From assembly GCA_025667525.1 (NCBI GenBank), contig CM046875.1, positions 289,620,140 through 289,684,139 of the forward strand: DNA of 64,000 nucleotides, in the 5' to 3' direction. Made by a program: the position numbers and the translations under genes. Of the stretch, positions 11,149 to 22,828 are shown one piece after another. The notes under the pieces are model-generated. The model made no database searches. It saw nothing but the letters and a program-made list of their open reading frames with translations, and had not been told where the DNA came from. Position 1 is the stretch's first letter, and every line of letters begins with the position of its first letter. The stretch comes from Glebionis coronaria (Eukaryota; Streptophyta; Magnoliopsida; Asterales; Asteraceae).

Positions 11149-13134
11149 TGATAGGTGTGTAAACACCCATCCTTTTTACCACTTAATTACAATAATAACC
11201 GGACCAAAACGTGTATTTTATGCCAATTATGTCAGAATTATGCGTGGTTTGTGTTTTTGTTGTGATTTAGGACGAAATTATGAAAAGTGGAGAAAACACG
11301 GGCATTCACGGGCTTTTATCGAAGAAAAAGACGAAAGAAGAAGTCAAGAAGTCAAGAGTGCAAAAAGAACGGAAGTCCAAGACCAATTCTAAAGATTTAT
11401 CGAAGAAAAAGTCAAAAGACGGAAGTTTACTAAAAGCCGAAGAACTCAAGTCTTATTTATTGAAGAATTAAAAGACGAGTCCAAAGAAATCCGGAGCCAA
11501 AAGTCATTAAAGTCCAAGATTTAAGAAGATTAAAAGGCTTAAGGACTAATGGTGCAATTAACAAAAGATTAAGAAGAGAAGGACCTAAGCTTGCAATTAA
11601 GAAGAAATGAAGGAGGGGAGGAAACTTCCTAAGCACTCCTTAATCCTCCCCTATATATAGTTTAGGATGTTAATCATTTTTCTTTGTTGGCTAATAGTGA
11701 CAATTAGTTCTTCCACTTTTAATTACCTTTCAATTTAATTACCTTGTCATTTACCTTATTGTCAAATTTAAATACCTGGTCTTACACCTTAAATTCATTT
11801 AATTTCAAGTAAGTTTTTCTTTTAATTCTTGTCAATCTTTACTTTTTCTTGTTAATCTCTTATCTACCTTTCTTTAATCTTTGATCTTTATGTTTATGTT
11901 CATGTTCATGTTCTTATGGCTTATTTTGATCAAAGTGGGTTTTGATTATTGTGGTTAGTTTTGTTAGTTTGATTGTTTTGGATTGATTGTTTATGCTTAA
12001 TAGATGTTTATTCATTAGTTTGATTTAATCTTGTGGTTGATTTTGCTTAGATTTTATTAGATTCGTGTTATTTCTTGTGTTTCCTTGTTCTTCGCTGTTA
12101 CTGTATCTTCCTAGGAAAACATTCCGGATCAGCAGGTTATTCCGAGTGAAGGAGTTAGTGCTTGTTTATTCCGTATAAAGGGTGTTCATTCGGAATATTT
12201 TATATTCCGAATAAAGGCCTTCATCCGGAATATTCTTGCATTTTGAATCAATGTCGTTCATCCGGAATATAAAACATTCCAGATCAAAGTGTTTTATTCG
12301 GAATAATTTATTATTCCGGATCAAGCATCTCATCCGGAATATTGTACATTCCAGATCAGCCTTTTATTTCGGATCAACCTAACATTCCGAATCAAGGAAA
12401 TATTCCGGATCAAGCAAGTTCATCCGGAATAATTTATTATTCCGGATCAAGGTGTTTATTCGGAATATTATTCCGGATCAAGGATTATTCCGGATCAAGA
12501 GATTATTCCGGATCAACAGTAACATTCTGAATCAAGACCAACATTCCGAATCAAGGAATTTATTCCGGATAAGTGACATATTCTGGATAAAGGACTTATT
12601 CCGGATCAAGGTATTTGGTGAATATTCCGAGTGAAGAAAAACATTCCGAACGAAGGTGACATTCCGGATGAGTGTTTATTCCAAATGAGGGTAATATTCC
12701 GGATGAGCTAATTTTTAGGTTCTTCTAGTTTCTGTTTTTAATTTTCTGCTTTTAATTTCCAAGCTTTATTTTTCCCGCCTTTTTACTTAGTCGCACTTTA
12801 AATTTAATTGCCTTAGATTTATTTTAGCCTTGCCTTAGTTTAAGTTTAGTTGCGTTTTAAGTTTGCCTTAGATAGATTTAAGTTTGCGTTATTTTATTTT
12901 AGTGCCCATTTACTTTTCCGTCACGCTTTTAAATACTTGCACTTTTATTTTAAATTAGACTTAGATTTACTTTCTCGCCATTTACTTAAATTGTTTTGCA
13001 CTTTTATTTTAAAACAACCAAAAATATTTGTTTCACCAAAAACAATAGAGTCATTCTTTAAGCCGGAAATCAATTCGTTAAGATACCGAGAACACGAACT
13101 TTAATTTTTATACGGGCAAAAGCCATAGTTATCA
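11149..13134 (+). repeat. 3' LTR of element A
   Basis: 1986 bp, nearly identical to 3682-5662, with TATA-like box at 11652-11660 and the CCGGAT-type array at about 12117-12707. Several CCGG sites of the 5' LTR array are changed here to CCAG or CTGG, and vice versa, the pattern expected from decay of methylated cytosines. It is followed by the target duplication GTCCT (13135-13139). Confidence 0.92.
12117..12707 (+). repeat. CCGGAT-type repeat array in element A 3' LTR
   Basis: Second copy of the array described in the 5' LTR. The perfect stem ATCCGGAATAA / TTATTCCGGAT is conserved at 12422-12432 and 12437-12447 with the same TTTA loop. Confidence 0.86.
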
Positions 13135-16100
13135 GTCCTCGTCCAAACTTGATGTGAAAACATAAGTATCATCGGAGTCATAGGAAAACTCATCCTCGTG
13201 AGGAAAATAGGAGTTTAGAAAGTTATCTAAATCCTCCTCAAATGGAATATCCTCTAAAATAGGGGCAACCTCTAAAGGTGGAGGATCCTCCTCAAATGTC
13301 GTACCCCCTAATTTTGGATTATAAGAGTCAAAGGGAGACCCAAGAATGGGAGAATCACTCATAGAGATGATAGGATCATTAGGCTCACTAGGTGTCTCGT
13401 CAAAACCCAAAGAAATGAGATCACTTAAAGAAGTGTCGTCATCATAGTCATCGTAAATTGGGGTATCAAAGACTGGAGTCTCATATATGGGTGGGTCAAT
13501 AGTGGGTGGGTCAAAAGATAGGTCGTCTAAACCGAAGATAGTGTGATCACATGAAGAAGTGTCATCACTAGAGGTGTCATAAAGTGGGGTATCCTCAAAA
13601 TCCGAAGTGGAATGATCACTTAAGGAAGAGACATCACTAAAATTAGTTTCCTCGTTTTCTTCAAAAAGTGGATTATCATTTGAAATTTCAAAAAGTAGAT
13701 TTGAGTGTACCACAAAATCATTAATGATAAATTTTTTGTTTCAAAAGGATTGATAAAACTTTCTTCATTATCAAAATTAAGCACATCAATCATATTGACC
13801 GATTCTTTTTCATTTGATTTATTCACGATTTTCCCCATTTTAAACACTTGTTGATCATTCCCAACCCTAAGAATTAATTCCCCTTCAGCTACATCAACTA
13901 AAGCTTTTCCGGTTCTTAAGAACGGTCTACCAAGTATTAACAGAATACGAGGATCCATCTCATAGTCGACAACAACAAAGTCCACGGGAAAAGTGAATGT
14001 ACCAACTCGAACAAAAACATCTTCGGCAATACCAACGGGGTATGCGAGAGTTCGATTAGCTAACTCGAGAGTCATGCGAGTCGGTACAAGGTCGGGTAAT
14101 GATAATCGTTTCCATACCGAGAGTGGCATAAGATTGATGCTAGCGCCAAGATCCGCTAAAGCCATACAATCATCGATTTGAGGAAACGAGCAAGGTAACA
14201 CGAATCGTCTGGGATCTCCTAGCTTTTCGGGAAGCTCTTTGAGAAGAATCGTGGAACAATTGTCATTTAAACGAGTACTAACGAGCTCAACCATTTTTTC
14301 TTTCTTATTAAGCAAATCTTTGTACATTTTCACAAATTTTGGCATTTGAGCAAGTGCTTCAATAAGGCTTATGTTAACATTGACGTTGGAAATCATTTTC
14401 AAAAAGTTGGGGACATGAACGTCATCTTTGGTGAGCACTTTAGCCTTGTCCAACATAGATGGATAAGGGATATTGGGTTTAGATGGTGAAGGTTGAGAAG
14501 GAGAAGGAGTCGCTTCTTGAACAACCTTAGGAATAGGCTCTTTGGGCAATGGAGCACTAGCACTAGGAGTGGTAGTGGGAGGAATCATCGAAGGGGGAGT
14601 AGGATTACTCATTATGACCTCCGGGCCTTGTCTCTCCTTTATAGGCGAAGAGATGGAAGGTCCCACTAAAGTGGATCCACTTCGAGAATTGATAGCACTT
14701 ACATTAGCACGAGGGTTAATCTCGGTATTTGAAGGTAAGGCTCCTTGGGGTCTAAGGGCTTGAATCATTGTCAAAAATCTCTTATCGTTGGACTCTTGCA
14801 TTTGTCTAGTAGATTCTTGCATTGCTTTCATGATTTTCTCATGTTCGGTCAATTTTTGGAGAACCAAGTCTATTTGAGGATTTTTCATGTTCATTTGATT
14901 AAACCCTTGATTAGGAAAACCTTGATTAGGAAAACCTTGGTTTTGATATTGAGGTTGAAAACCGTTTTTATTATAAAAACCTTGGTTATTATTTTGAAAC
15001 CCTTGATTTTGACCATTAGAATTCCCTTGATATGCATTCCCTTGAAAATTACCCATTTGAGGACCTTGGTTCCTATTTTGGTGTTGGGTATTTTGGGCGG
15101 GTGGGGGTGGTCTTTGTGGTGCTATAAAACCCGGGGGAGCCAAATAATTAGTACTTTTATAAGACAAATGGTTAACATCAACATTTGGTTTAAATGGAAC
15201 CCTTTCATTAGCATTAAAAGCACAAACTTGTTGTTGCTGATTATTGTAAACCTTGTCACAATTGAAATATGAATGTGGTCCACCACAAGTCTCACACGTT
15301 TCACTAGTTTCTTTCAAGGCATTCACTTGACCATTTAGGGCTTGGGTTTGTAAAGCAATAGTTTCAACAAGCGAAGTGAGTTTATCGATTCTCTTGTCAC
15401 TCTCACTAGAACTAGCACTTGCCATAGTAGCCCTAACACTCTTGGTTTGCACTTTAGCCTTGTTTTCAGTTATGGCCCAAGCCTCGTTCATTGATTTTGC
15501 AAGAATATTGCCCCCCACGGCACTATTAAGTGAGTCTTGGTCATTTAGAGTCAAACCATTGTAAAACGTATTAATTTGATGCACTTTGGTGAAACCGTGT
15601 TATGGACATTTTCTTAAAAGCTCTTTAAATCGATTCCAAGACTCACTAAACGTTTCCCCATATTGTTGTTCAAAAGTAATGATTTCATTCCTTAAAGAAG
15701 TGGTCAGTGATGGTGGGAAAAAGTAGTTTATGAATTTGGTCTCTAAATCAATCCATGTTGTAATACTTTGGGGTGGTTCCTTATCAAGCCAAATCCGGGC
15801 TTGTCCTTCGAGGGAAAAAGGAAAGAGTTGTAAACGAATAGCCTCTTGTGGCACCCCATTGTATTTGACGGTGTTGGTTAAATTGATAAATCTCTTGATA
15901 TGATCATGGGGGTCATCTTGAGAACGATCCAAATATGGTGTAGCGGAAACCATTTTAATTATATCCGATTTTAGTTCAAAAATTTTTGCTCCAATTGCAG
16001 GGACAACGATAGCGTCATCGTTTCCCTCAATGTGTGAATGCAAAATATCGAGCATAGGACGGTTATCCGTTTCCATTGTATTTTCGAAAGCACGATTCTC

Positions 16101-16211
16101 GGGATCGGCTTGAATGACGGTCTTTTTGTTTTTCTTCTTCTTCTTCTTTATGGAAGAATTGGAAGAATTTGGTACACCAATCGGTATGTATGTATGCGCG
16201 CGAGTGCGCAT
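13135..16211 (-). pseudogene. gag-pro: Element B gag-protease polyprotein, N-terminal and central part
   Basis: Start ATG at 16211. The first frame runs to an in-frame TAA at 15602-15600; the same frame continues to about 13735, where a one-base change in an A/T run shifts it into the frame 13713-13135, which is then cut by element A (remainder at 3681-3320). Domains: a Lys-rich stretch near residue 25, gag core with FFPPS and TFYNG, an intact knuckle CETCGGPHSYFNC of the form CX2CX3HX4C, an Asn/Gln-rich linker, protease with DLGA at 14153-14142 and LILGRPF, and an acidic Asp/Ser tail. Same architecture as A, without RT or integrase. Three independent lesions make it a pseudogene. Confidence 0.85.
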
Positions 16212-16940
16212 ACAATTAAAACTTTGGAATGAGGTAGGTGACCTCGGTCGACTTTGAAAGAAAAATGATTTTCCCTCTCGAGGTGCAAAATTAAAAATCT
16301 ACAAAAATATATACTTAAGTACTACTTGAGTTGGCAAACCAATAATCGGTCGTCCCTCTCAATATACGCACAAGCAAGCGGGGAAACGAGGTGGCACAAA
16401 GCACTTAAAAACCTTTTTCCTTAGACGACCTTTTATAGCACGTCGCCTTATACCCACCTTATAGTTTGTATATATCGAGTTCAAACGTCTTACTAGTATT
16501 TATCTATTTTTCCCTTTTATTTTGTTTAAGATTCGAATACAATAGTTAGGTGATGAAATCCCAACTAAGGCCTTATTTGAAAAGTAGGTAAGTTTATTGT
16601 GCTACGTAATATAATATAATAAAAGAAAAATCTTTTTGTATTTTTTAGAAAAATATATATATTCATAAGAAAAATCGAAAGAAATCGAACTAAGAAAAAT
16701 AACACTAATACGTAATATTTTTGGTGTAATACTTTTAGGAAAAAGTAGTACTTTTGTATTTTTTAATTTTTTTGTTGCAAATCTTAGGAAATAATTTGCT
16801 TTTGTGAGTTTTTTAAATTTTTTGTATTTTAATCTTTTTGATTTTTTATGTTTTTGATTTTGTTGCAAGAAAATTAACGTTCAAAAGAACGGATCCCAAA
16901 ATCCAAACGTCTCATGAAATTGTCAATCGTAATGAGCGAA
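16212..16940 (-). other. 5' leader of element B
   Basis: AT-rich sequence between the primer site and the gag start. No coding frame is convincing; the minus-strand frame at 16602-16868 is Lys/Phe-rich low complexity. In retrotransposons this interval usually carries dimerisation and packaging signals, but none can be identified by eye. An analogous leader lies in E (35112-35841). Confidence 0.6.
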
Positions 16941-16955
16941 GCGGCAGCAGCGCCA
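16941..16955 (-). promoter_or_regulatory. Primer-binding site of element B (tRNA-Asp type)
   Basis: On the minus strand TGGCGCTGCTGCCGC, a slightly degraded version of the tRNA-Asp site of A and E. A 6-nt spacer (16956-16961) separates it from the LTR. Confidence 0.75.
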
Positions 16956-17548
16956 TTTTAATGTAAGGGTTTTTGAATCCTTTTTATGCAATTAATGTTC
17001 GTTATTCGTTCCTCGACTCGACTCAATATTGAAATCCTATTAAACGTAAAACTTATTTGTTCTTGGTAAAACGTATTTTTGGTGTTTTAAACTAAAAAAA
17101 CTAATTAATATAAAATCTATTTTAAATCTTATAAAACTTAAACCTAAATTAAAATCTAATTAAGTTTAAACTAAAAACTTTTAAGAATTTTTAAATGAAA
17201 TCTATTTTTAAAGTTATCTTAAACTAACTTAATTTTAAACTAAAACTTTTTAAAGAAAATCTAATCTATTTTAATTGAAAACCAATTTTAAAACTAAAAT
17301 TTGTTTTAACTAAAATTTAAACGAAACTAAAAAAACAATTTAAAATTATAAAAGTAATTTAAATAAAAATATTTTTTATCTTTTTTATTTTTTTTATTTA
17401 AACTATGTAAAAGAAAATGTATGAAAACTTTTTATATAAAATTAATTAAAATAAAAACTTGAATTAAACCAAATAAATAAAACTGCCAGTTACGACTATA
17501 CCTATATTAATAAGAAGAAGAGTAGACAAACACAAAAGAAGGTCTAGA

Positions 17549-17618
17549 ACAATTGGCAAGGGTGTTTGGCTGGTGAGCGCGAGGTCAGGGGTTCGAGTCC
17601 CCTGACAGACAAAATTTT
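17549..17618 (+). other. tRNA-like module inside element B LTR
   Basis: The core is a T-arm-like hairpin at 17586-17604 with six paired bases around the loop TTCGAGT. Positions 17590-17600 read GGTTCGAGTCC, a perfect RNA polymerase III B box. Upstream, TGGCTGGTGAGCG is D-arm-like, and a TTTT run follows. The 5' and 3' acceptor arms do not pair, so this is not a functional tRNA gene. It is antisense to the element. It could be a tRNA-derived relic or an internal Pol III promoter. Confidence 0.6.
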
Positions 17619-19043
17619 GTTAATATTTTTTACTTGTTATCTTTTTTAATGATTGAACTTTGGAAATATAATATAACAGACCAATTGAGTCTGTTATAGA
17701 AGCAACAACATCAGCAAATATAAAAACCCAAATAAGCTCATTAGCAACTATAAAATGACGTAAGCCAAGAATGCAGATAATGATAATAAGCAAACGAATA
17801 GATAAGCAAATCAAAATCAGAATAACTACTCAATGTAATAAGCAATTTAAAAAAAAACAGTTAAACTAAAAAGAGCTAATCTAAAGTAAATCTAAATGAT
17901 CAAAACTAAATAAGCAGTCAAACAAAAGATAATAAGCTAATAAGCAAATAAAATCCAAAATCTATAAAAAAAACTTAAATACTACTAAATATATTAAGCA
18001 AATCCTAACAATATCAAACTCAAAACAAATCAAACGCAGCAGATCTAAACAGCTTCAAAACAGTAACAAAATACGCAGATCCTAACAAACTAAATAAACC
18101 AAACAAAGCAGATCAATATTAAACTAGATTAACAGAAAAAAATAAAAAGAAGAAGATTCTTTTTGATGATTTCCTTTAAGCAGAAGGATGGCGCTGTGCC
18201 TCCTTTTGAACCGAAAATAAACAAACACCACCGTATTACCCTCCGGACATCATCATCATCGTCGATCCAATAAACCAAAAGAACCAAATAAAATGAACTT
18301 CGAACAATAATTTTTTATATTTTCCAGTGGGGAAAATAACTTTCACTTTCTTTTTATTTATTTATTTTTTTATTATATTAATAATAATAAACACGAACAG
18401 TAATAAAAAAACGCAGATTCAAGATGAAAAATTGACAGAAATTAAATGAGACAAAATTTAATTGAAATAACTTTTCATTAATAATTAAAAGAGTACAATT
18501 AATAAAAATTACAATTAACCTAAAAATCTAATTTGCAGTAAATTAAAATTTAATAATAAAAAAGTGCTATGAAATAAATTACACATTGAAAGGGTTTTTT
18601 ATAGGCAAACCCTGGAAAACCTTCTTGAATCTTCTTGAGGAAGAAATCAAGTCCTAGCCGTTTAATTCTTCTTTTCTTCTTTCTCTCTCTTCTCTTCTTC
18701 AATCTACGGTAGATAATTACTTCTTGTTCCACGGATTGCCAAGCTGTAAAAATATGATCGGAGGATTCATGTTGGTGAGTTGTTTTGGCCAATCACAAGT
18801 GGAGGAAATGCCACGTCAGGAGAGAGAGAGAGAACCATCTTCCACCTCCGGTTTTCATGGGGATTTAATTCCTTATTGTGTGAATTAAAAAATAAGGGTA
18901 AAACCCCCAAATTTCTATGGGTAATTTTTGTGTATTGAGATTTAGGGTTAGGGTAAAAGGAAGGGGTTGCGTTTGAGAAAGATGAAAGAGAGGGTGAAAG
19001 GGTTACATAGTTTTTGTCGAAAAGTAATAAGTGGTGGGTGAAC

Positions 19044-19052
19044 GTTTATATA
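19044..19052 (-). promoter_or_regulatory. TATA-like box in element B 5' LTR
   Basis: TATATAAAC on the minus strand, about 650 bp into the LTR in element orientation; the truncated LTR has the same at 722-714. Candidate core promoter. Confidence 0.45.
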
Positions 19053-19704
19053 AAACGTGTGGGTAAATATTTCTTTTTATTATTAACGTGTAAGTGGGGA
19101 TTGGGTAAATTGTTTGTTTGACGTGTGGGTTGACTTGACCAGGTAAATTACTTTCCACCGTCTGTTTATTTACAAATGGGCTTGGCCCAAATAAAAAAAC
19201 AACTCTCATCCGTTTTTGTTTAATTAGCCAAATGGGCTTTGGAGCCCAAATCTTTCCAATCCATGTCACTTGTTTTGTATTTGGGCCTTTTTGGGCTAAT
19301 TAACTATAAAATGGATATTTGAAATCCTTAAATGGGCTTTTGAGCCCATTAACCCAAATGTGGGACCCACAAAGCTCTAATATCTTCAAAAATATTTAAT
19401 CCACTAAAATCAAGCTTGATTTAGGCTTCCTTGATTGTTTCTTCAAAAACGTGTCGGTTTAGCCGGTTTTCGTGAACTTGGGCACACTTTTGGTCTTTGA
19501 CTTTGTCTTCGTCTCTTCTTGGACTTTTCTTCAACATTTGACCTTGAAATCTCGTGTTTTCTTTCCTTTTGATCTTTTTGTACCTATTTTACACAAAAAC
19601 ACAAAACCACGCGTAATTCTGACTTTTACGATATTAAACACATGATTAGGTCTTGTTTTTCCTTGATTTTAGTGGCAAAAGGATACGTGTTTACACACTT
19701 ATTA

Positions 19705-20237
19705 ATGGCCTTGTGCAGGGTGAACTTATGTGACAGTTTCTATCATAAGGCAGCTTGTGGATGGAGGACACTTGAGTTTCAACACATCTGTCTCACATAT
19801 GTGAGATTGTGTGCCTGAGCAGTTCTATTTACTTTCTACTAAATGAGATGAAATTATCACCCCTATGATAGTTTTCCCTTGCTTTCATTATACTTTCCCC
19901 TGCTTGTACTAATTCCCCTACTTATGAGAGGTTCCACTGTTTGACCGTTGACCAGTATGACTGTTATCCCTGCTTACAGCCGTTGGGCCTGTTGTTAAAA
20001 ATTTTGGTTAGGGAATATTACAGTATTTAGAAGATATTTAAGGCGCTTTCTTCGCTGATTGGTTTCACTATTTTAATCTTTTCAAATCTTCTATTCAAGT
20101 TGAAAATTTGGTCCAATCAAATTCTTCTAATTCCTCAATATAAACTTAATTCCCTTAACCATCAGGCTCAAGTCATTCATACGATCATTTCCCACCTAAC
20201 CTTTCCTCTAAGCTTTCATTAAATCAAAAGATTTTTC
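19705..20237 (+). other. Element D sequence upstream of the extra reading frame
   Basis: I find no convincing frame. The motif TTTCCCCTGCT near 19895 recurs in D's LTR near 42020. The stretch may be decayed end of RNase H plus linker, but no RNase H motif can be read. Confidence 0.4.
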
Positions 20238-22522
20238 ATGTTGCTCAAAATTGCTGAATATCACAACGTGGTTGCTATTCTGTCTGATGATCATCTAGCA
20301 TTTCGTGAGGCTGTTGCTTACCTAAGAGCCAGTTACTTCAGGTTAGCTCATGTTCTTAATCCTCACATATACACCTTACACATTCAACAGCTTTTGTCGA
20401 ATTCCACGAGTGAAATAGTGAATGGAGAGGTAATAATTAAGAGCCTTGTTGATGGTCACCCCAAAGTGGTAACTCTTGCCTCCATTCGAGACAAGCTTCT
20501 CTTGAATGATGAGGATGGGGCGATCAACCTACCTGAGGCTAAGATCTTTGAAAATCTTTCCAACTTGGGGTATAACATTGTAGAAACCTAAAGGTTAAAG
20601 TTTTTTAAAGGACAGTTTCACCCCATTGGAAATTTTTGATTCATACCATTCTACAATGTCCAAGTTCTAAAACCACTGCTTTTAATGAGTTTGATAGCAA
20701 AGTTGCCATTGTTGTGGTCTCTTTGGCTACAGGGCGAAAATTCCATTTTTCTCAAATGATTTTCGATAATATACGTAAAAATGTGAAAAGCAGTGGAAAA
20801 GTTTGCATGTATCCCAGGTTTGTGGAACTATTAATTGATATGCACCAACATGGTCCCATTAAACACAAACACTACTTCACTGCCACAACTCATACTCCTA
20901 AACTGTTCAACACACTTTTCACACCACACCACAGTTTTCTGGTTGTGCAGTACCCCTTACTCAAACCATGCTAAACTTATTCGAAGTGAAGCTACTAAAA
21001 GACCCATAGCAGCCCAGTCCACACTTTGAGATCCCCCTGCTTCTTCTTCTTCTGATTCCCATGCCAATGACCTTCCCCCTTTTGATCATCCTTTTGAAAG
21101 AAGAACCAAAAACAGATATGCCAGGTCTCCCTTGCCTAGTGAATCTTCACCTGTTGTAGAAAAGGAAGCCTCTATGGGTATGGAGCATTCTAGGGGTTTG
21201 GCTGCCACTACTACCTCACACTCATTGAGTGAGTAGGACAGTGACACCATATCTAAGTCCACTTCCCCACTCAATGATACCTTCTTGAGAGAAAAATCTC
21301 CTAATAGGGTTGAGAGCAGTCTGAAACCTTTATCCATACTTGAATTGACGGTTATGTGCATCGGCTTGCAAGAGCAGAATGCATAATTAGTACAAATTGT
21401 CACAAAGCAAGGCCTCGTGATATCCAACCTAGAGTCTAGGCTTGCTACCCTTAAGGGTAGGAGACACCCTCACTTGATTCTATCTACTGATGAGGATGCT
21501 TCCAAAGGGGAGGAAGTTCCTACAGGATCAAGAAAGTGGTTTGACTATCCAGGACTATAGAGGCTTCAAGCAAAAACAATGGGAAGTGGTGAGAAGGGAA
21601 GTGACAAGGGAAGTGTAACAAAAGATGACATTGCTGAGACTCTACTAAATCTTGGTCAAACAGATGTTCCCCCTGTTACAACAAATCCCCCTGTACGTAC
21701 ATATTTTTCCCCTGCTAGTGCTGTTACCCCTACTAGAGCTGCAATTTCTCAAACATTTACAAGAAAAAGAAGACAACCAGCACAGAAAGGAATTGTCATT
21801 GGACAGACTGCACCAAAGGCTTCACCAGCAGTTGATCTAAAAGACAAGGGGAAGGAGGTTATGGTTGAACAACCAAAGAAGAGGCAAAGTTTAAAATAGC
21901 TGAAGAATTGAGAGCCATAGCAGAAAGTGATGATATTCGTGTTCAACAAATGGTGGAAGAAGAACATAGAAAGGAAATGGAGAGGAAAAGAAGGAGATAA
22001 GAAGAGGCTCAACTTGATGTCTCTAAAGGAGTCTTTTCTGATGATGATCAGGTAAAAATAAATTCCAGGGAAAGTGAAAGGGAGATTGAAATCATGCACA
22101 AGGAGTTAGATGATCATGTACCAAAGGTTGCTGAGTTTTTGGAAACATGGGGAAAGAAATTGTGAATGAACCCTTGCATGTAAGGTATGATCTGATGCTT
22201 ATGACATTCAATTTCCAAAAGAATTACAAGGAAATCAGGGAAAGGAAAATCACAAAGGAGAAGTATTTAAGTTCTGAAGCTAGAAGGAGGGATAATTACA
22301 AGGTTACGTTGAAAAGGTTTTAAAGGTACAAATATTCAGACTTTATAGGCATGGCATTTGATGAAATAGAAAGAGAAGTTATTCCTGTGATTAGACAAAA
22401 CAATGTGGAAATTTTTTTGGAAATGGGCTCAGCAGGAGAAGTTGAGTATATAAGAAGGAGAGATGAGATAATGAAAAAGGCCAAAGAAAAGAAGAAAAGA
22501 AAGGCTGAAGATGCAGCACGTG
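20238..22522 (+). pseudogene. Extra 3' reading frame of copia element D, first part
   Basis: Plus-strand pseudogene of a protein type that I recall as a 3' addition to copia polyproteins in composites. 20238-20591 is open and ends at a TAA; a frameshift at about 20605-20625 leads into 20636-20974 (HTILQC, LATGRKF, YPRF motifs); another shift near 20940 and several stops follow. The part to 21580 is Ser/Pro-rich, then a Lys-rich stretch (21579-21899), then a charged, probably coiled region to 22522, where element C interrupts it inside a codon run (GCA CGT G). The frame resumes at 41167. Molecular role is unknown. Confidence 0.6.
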
Positions 22523-22814
22523 TGTTGGAAATTCACTTTATGTGACGACATTTAAGAATTCCCATTAGTTATCATAGTCACTCACGCAAATACTAGACTA
22601 TGAAACTATGTATAGTGTAGGCGCGTGAGTGACTATATATACCCCTCCAAGGCTTCCAAGGAGGGTTTGTTGTTTGTGTTTTTTTCCATTTTCATTCAAT
22701 ACACGTTTTCTTTTTTCTTTACACACACAACCTTCTCTCTATCTCAAACTATAGCTGCCTTCTATTAGCACCACCCACCTAGACCACCGGATCATAGTAA
22801 ATAGCAAACCCACA
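22523..22814 (+). repeat. 5' LTR of element C
   Basis: 292 bp beginning TGTTGGAAATTC and ending CCCACA, with a TATA-like CTATATATA at 22633-22641 inside a CGCGTGAGTGACTATATATA context. Partner LTR 40879-41161 is similar with several substitutions and small indels. Confidence 0.88.
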
Positions 22815-22816
22815 AT

Positions 22817-22828
22817 TGGCATCAGAGC
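22817..22828 (+). promoter_or_regulatory. Primer-binding site of element C (initiator Met type)
   Basis: TGGCATCAGAGC two bases after the LTR, one base different from the TGGTATCAGAGC sequence typical of plant copia elements. Confidence 0.82.

Larger units (their letters stand above)
3682..13134 (+). mobile_element. Element A: complete Athila-like gag-protease-only LTR retrotransposon
   Basis: A is 9453 bp with LTRs 3682-5662 and 11149-13134, a primer site complementary to tRNA-Asp at 5665-5681, one gag-protease region (5934-9121) and a polypurine tract at 11135-11148. It is flanked by a perfect 5-bp target duplication GTCCT at 3677-3681 and 13135-13139 and sits in the gag tail of element B, opposite strand. 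About 2 kb between the gag-protease stop and the 3' LTR holds no RT, RNase H or integrase. It is structurally complete but non-autonomous, like elements called TR-GAG in plants. The LTRs differ at a few dozen positions at most, many of them CpG changes, so A is younger than B but older than E. Confidence 0.93.
73..19704 (-). mobile_element. Element B: Athila-like gag-protease-only LTR retrotransposon, split by element A
   Basis: B is a minus-strand Ty3/gypsy element. Its 5' LTR is 16962-19704, primer site 16941-16955, gag-protease 16211 down to 3320 (interrupted by A at 3682-13134), 3' region 1375-3319, and truncated 3' LTR 73-1374. The two LTR copies share the interval 73-1374 / 18398-19704. 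No RT, RNase H or integrase sequence lies between the end of the gag-protease frame and the 3' LTR, so B could not have moved alone. A target duplication cannot be tested because the left LTR is truncated; the right flank begins ATGGC at 19705 and belongs to copia element D. Confidence 0.85.
16962..19704 (-). repeat. 5' LTR of element B
   Basis: 2743 bp; in element orientation it starts TAATAAGTGTG at 19704 and ends CTTACA at 16962. It carries a terminal hairpin (19702-19683), a TATA-like box at 19052-19044, and an antisense tRNA-like module at 17549-17618. The inner boundary is set by the primer site only, because the partner LTR is truncated. The open frame at 18550-18792 is inside the LTR and has no recognisable product. 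Confidence 0.83.

Noticed and set aside
13993..14181. Plus-strand frame opposite B protease
   Set aside because: Shadow of the gag-protease coding strand.
17586..17604. Functional tRNA gene
   Set aside because: T arm and B box are good but acceptor arms do not pair and the anticodon arm is unclear; I keep it only as a tRNA-like module.
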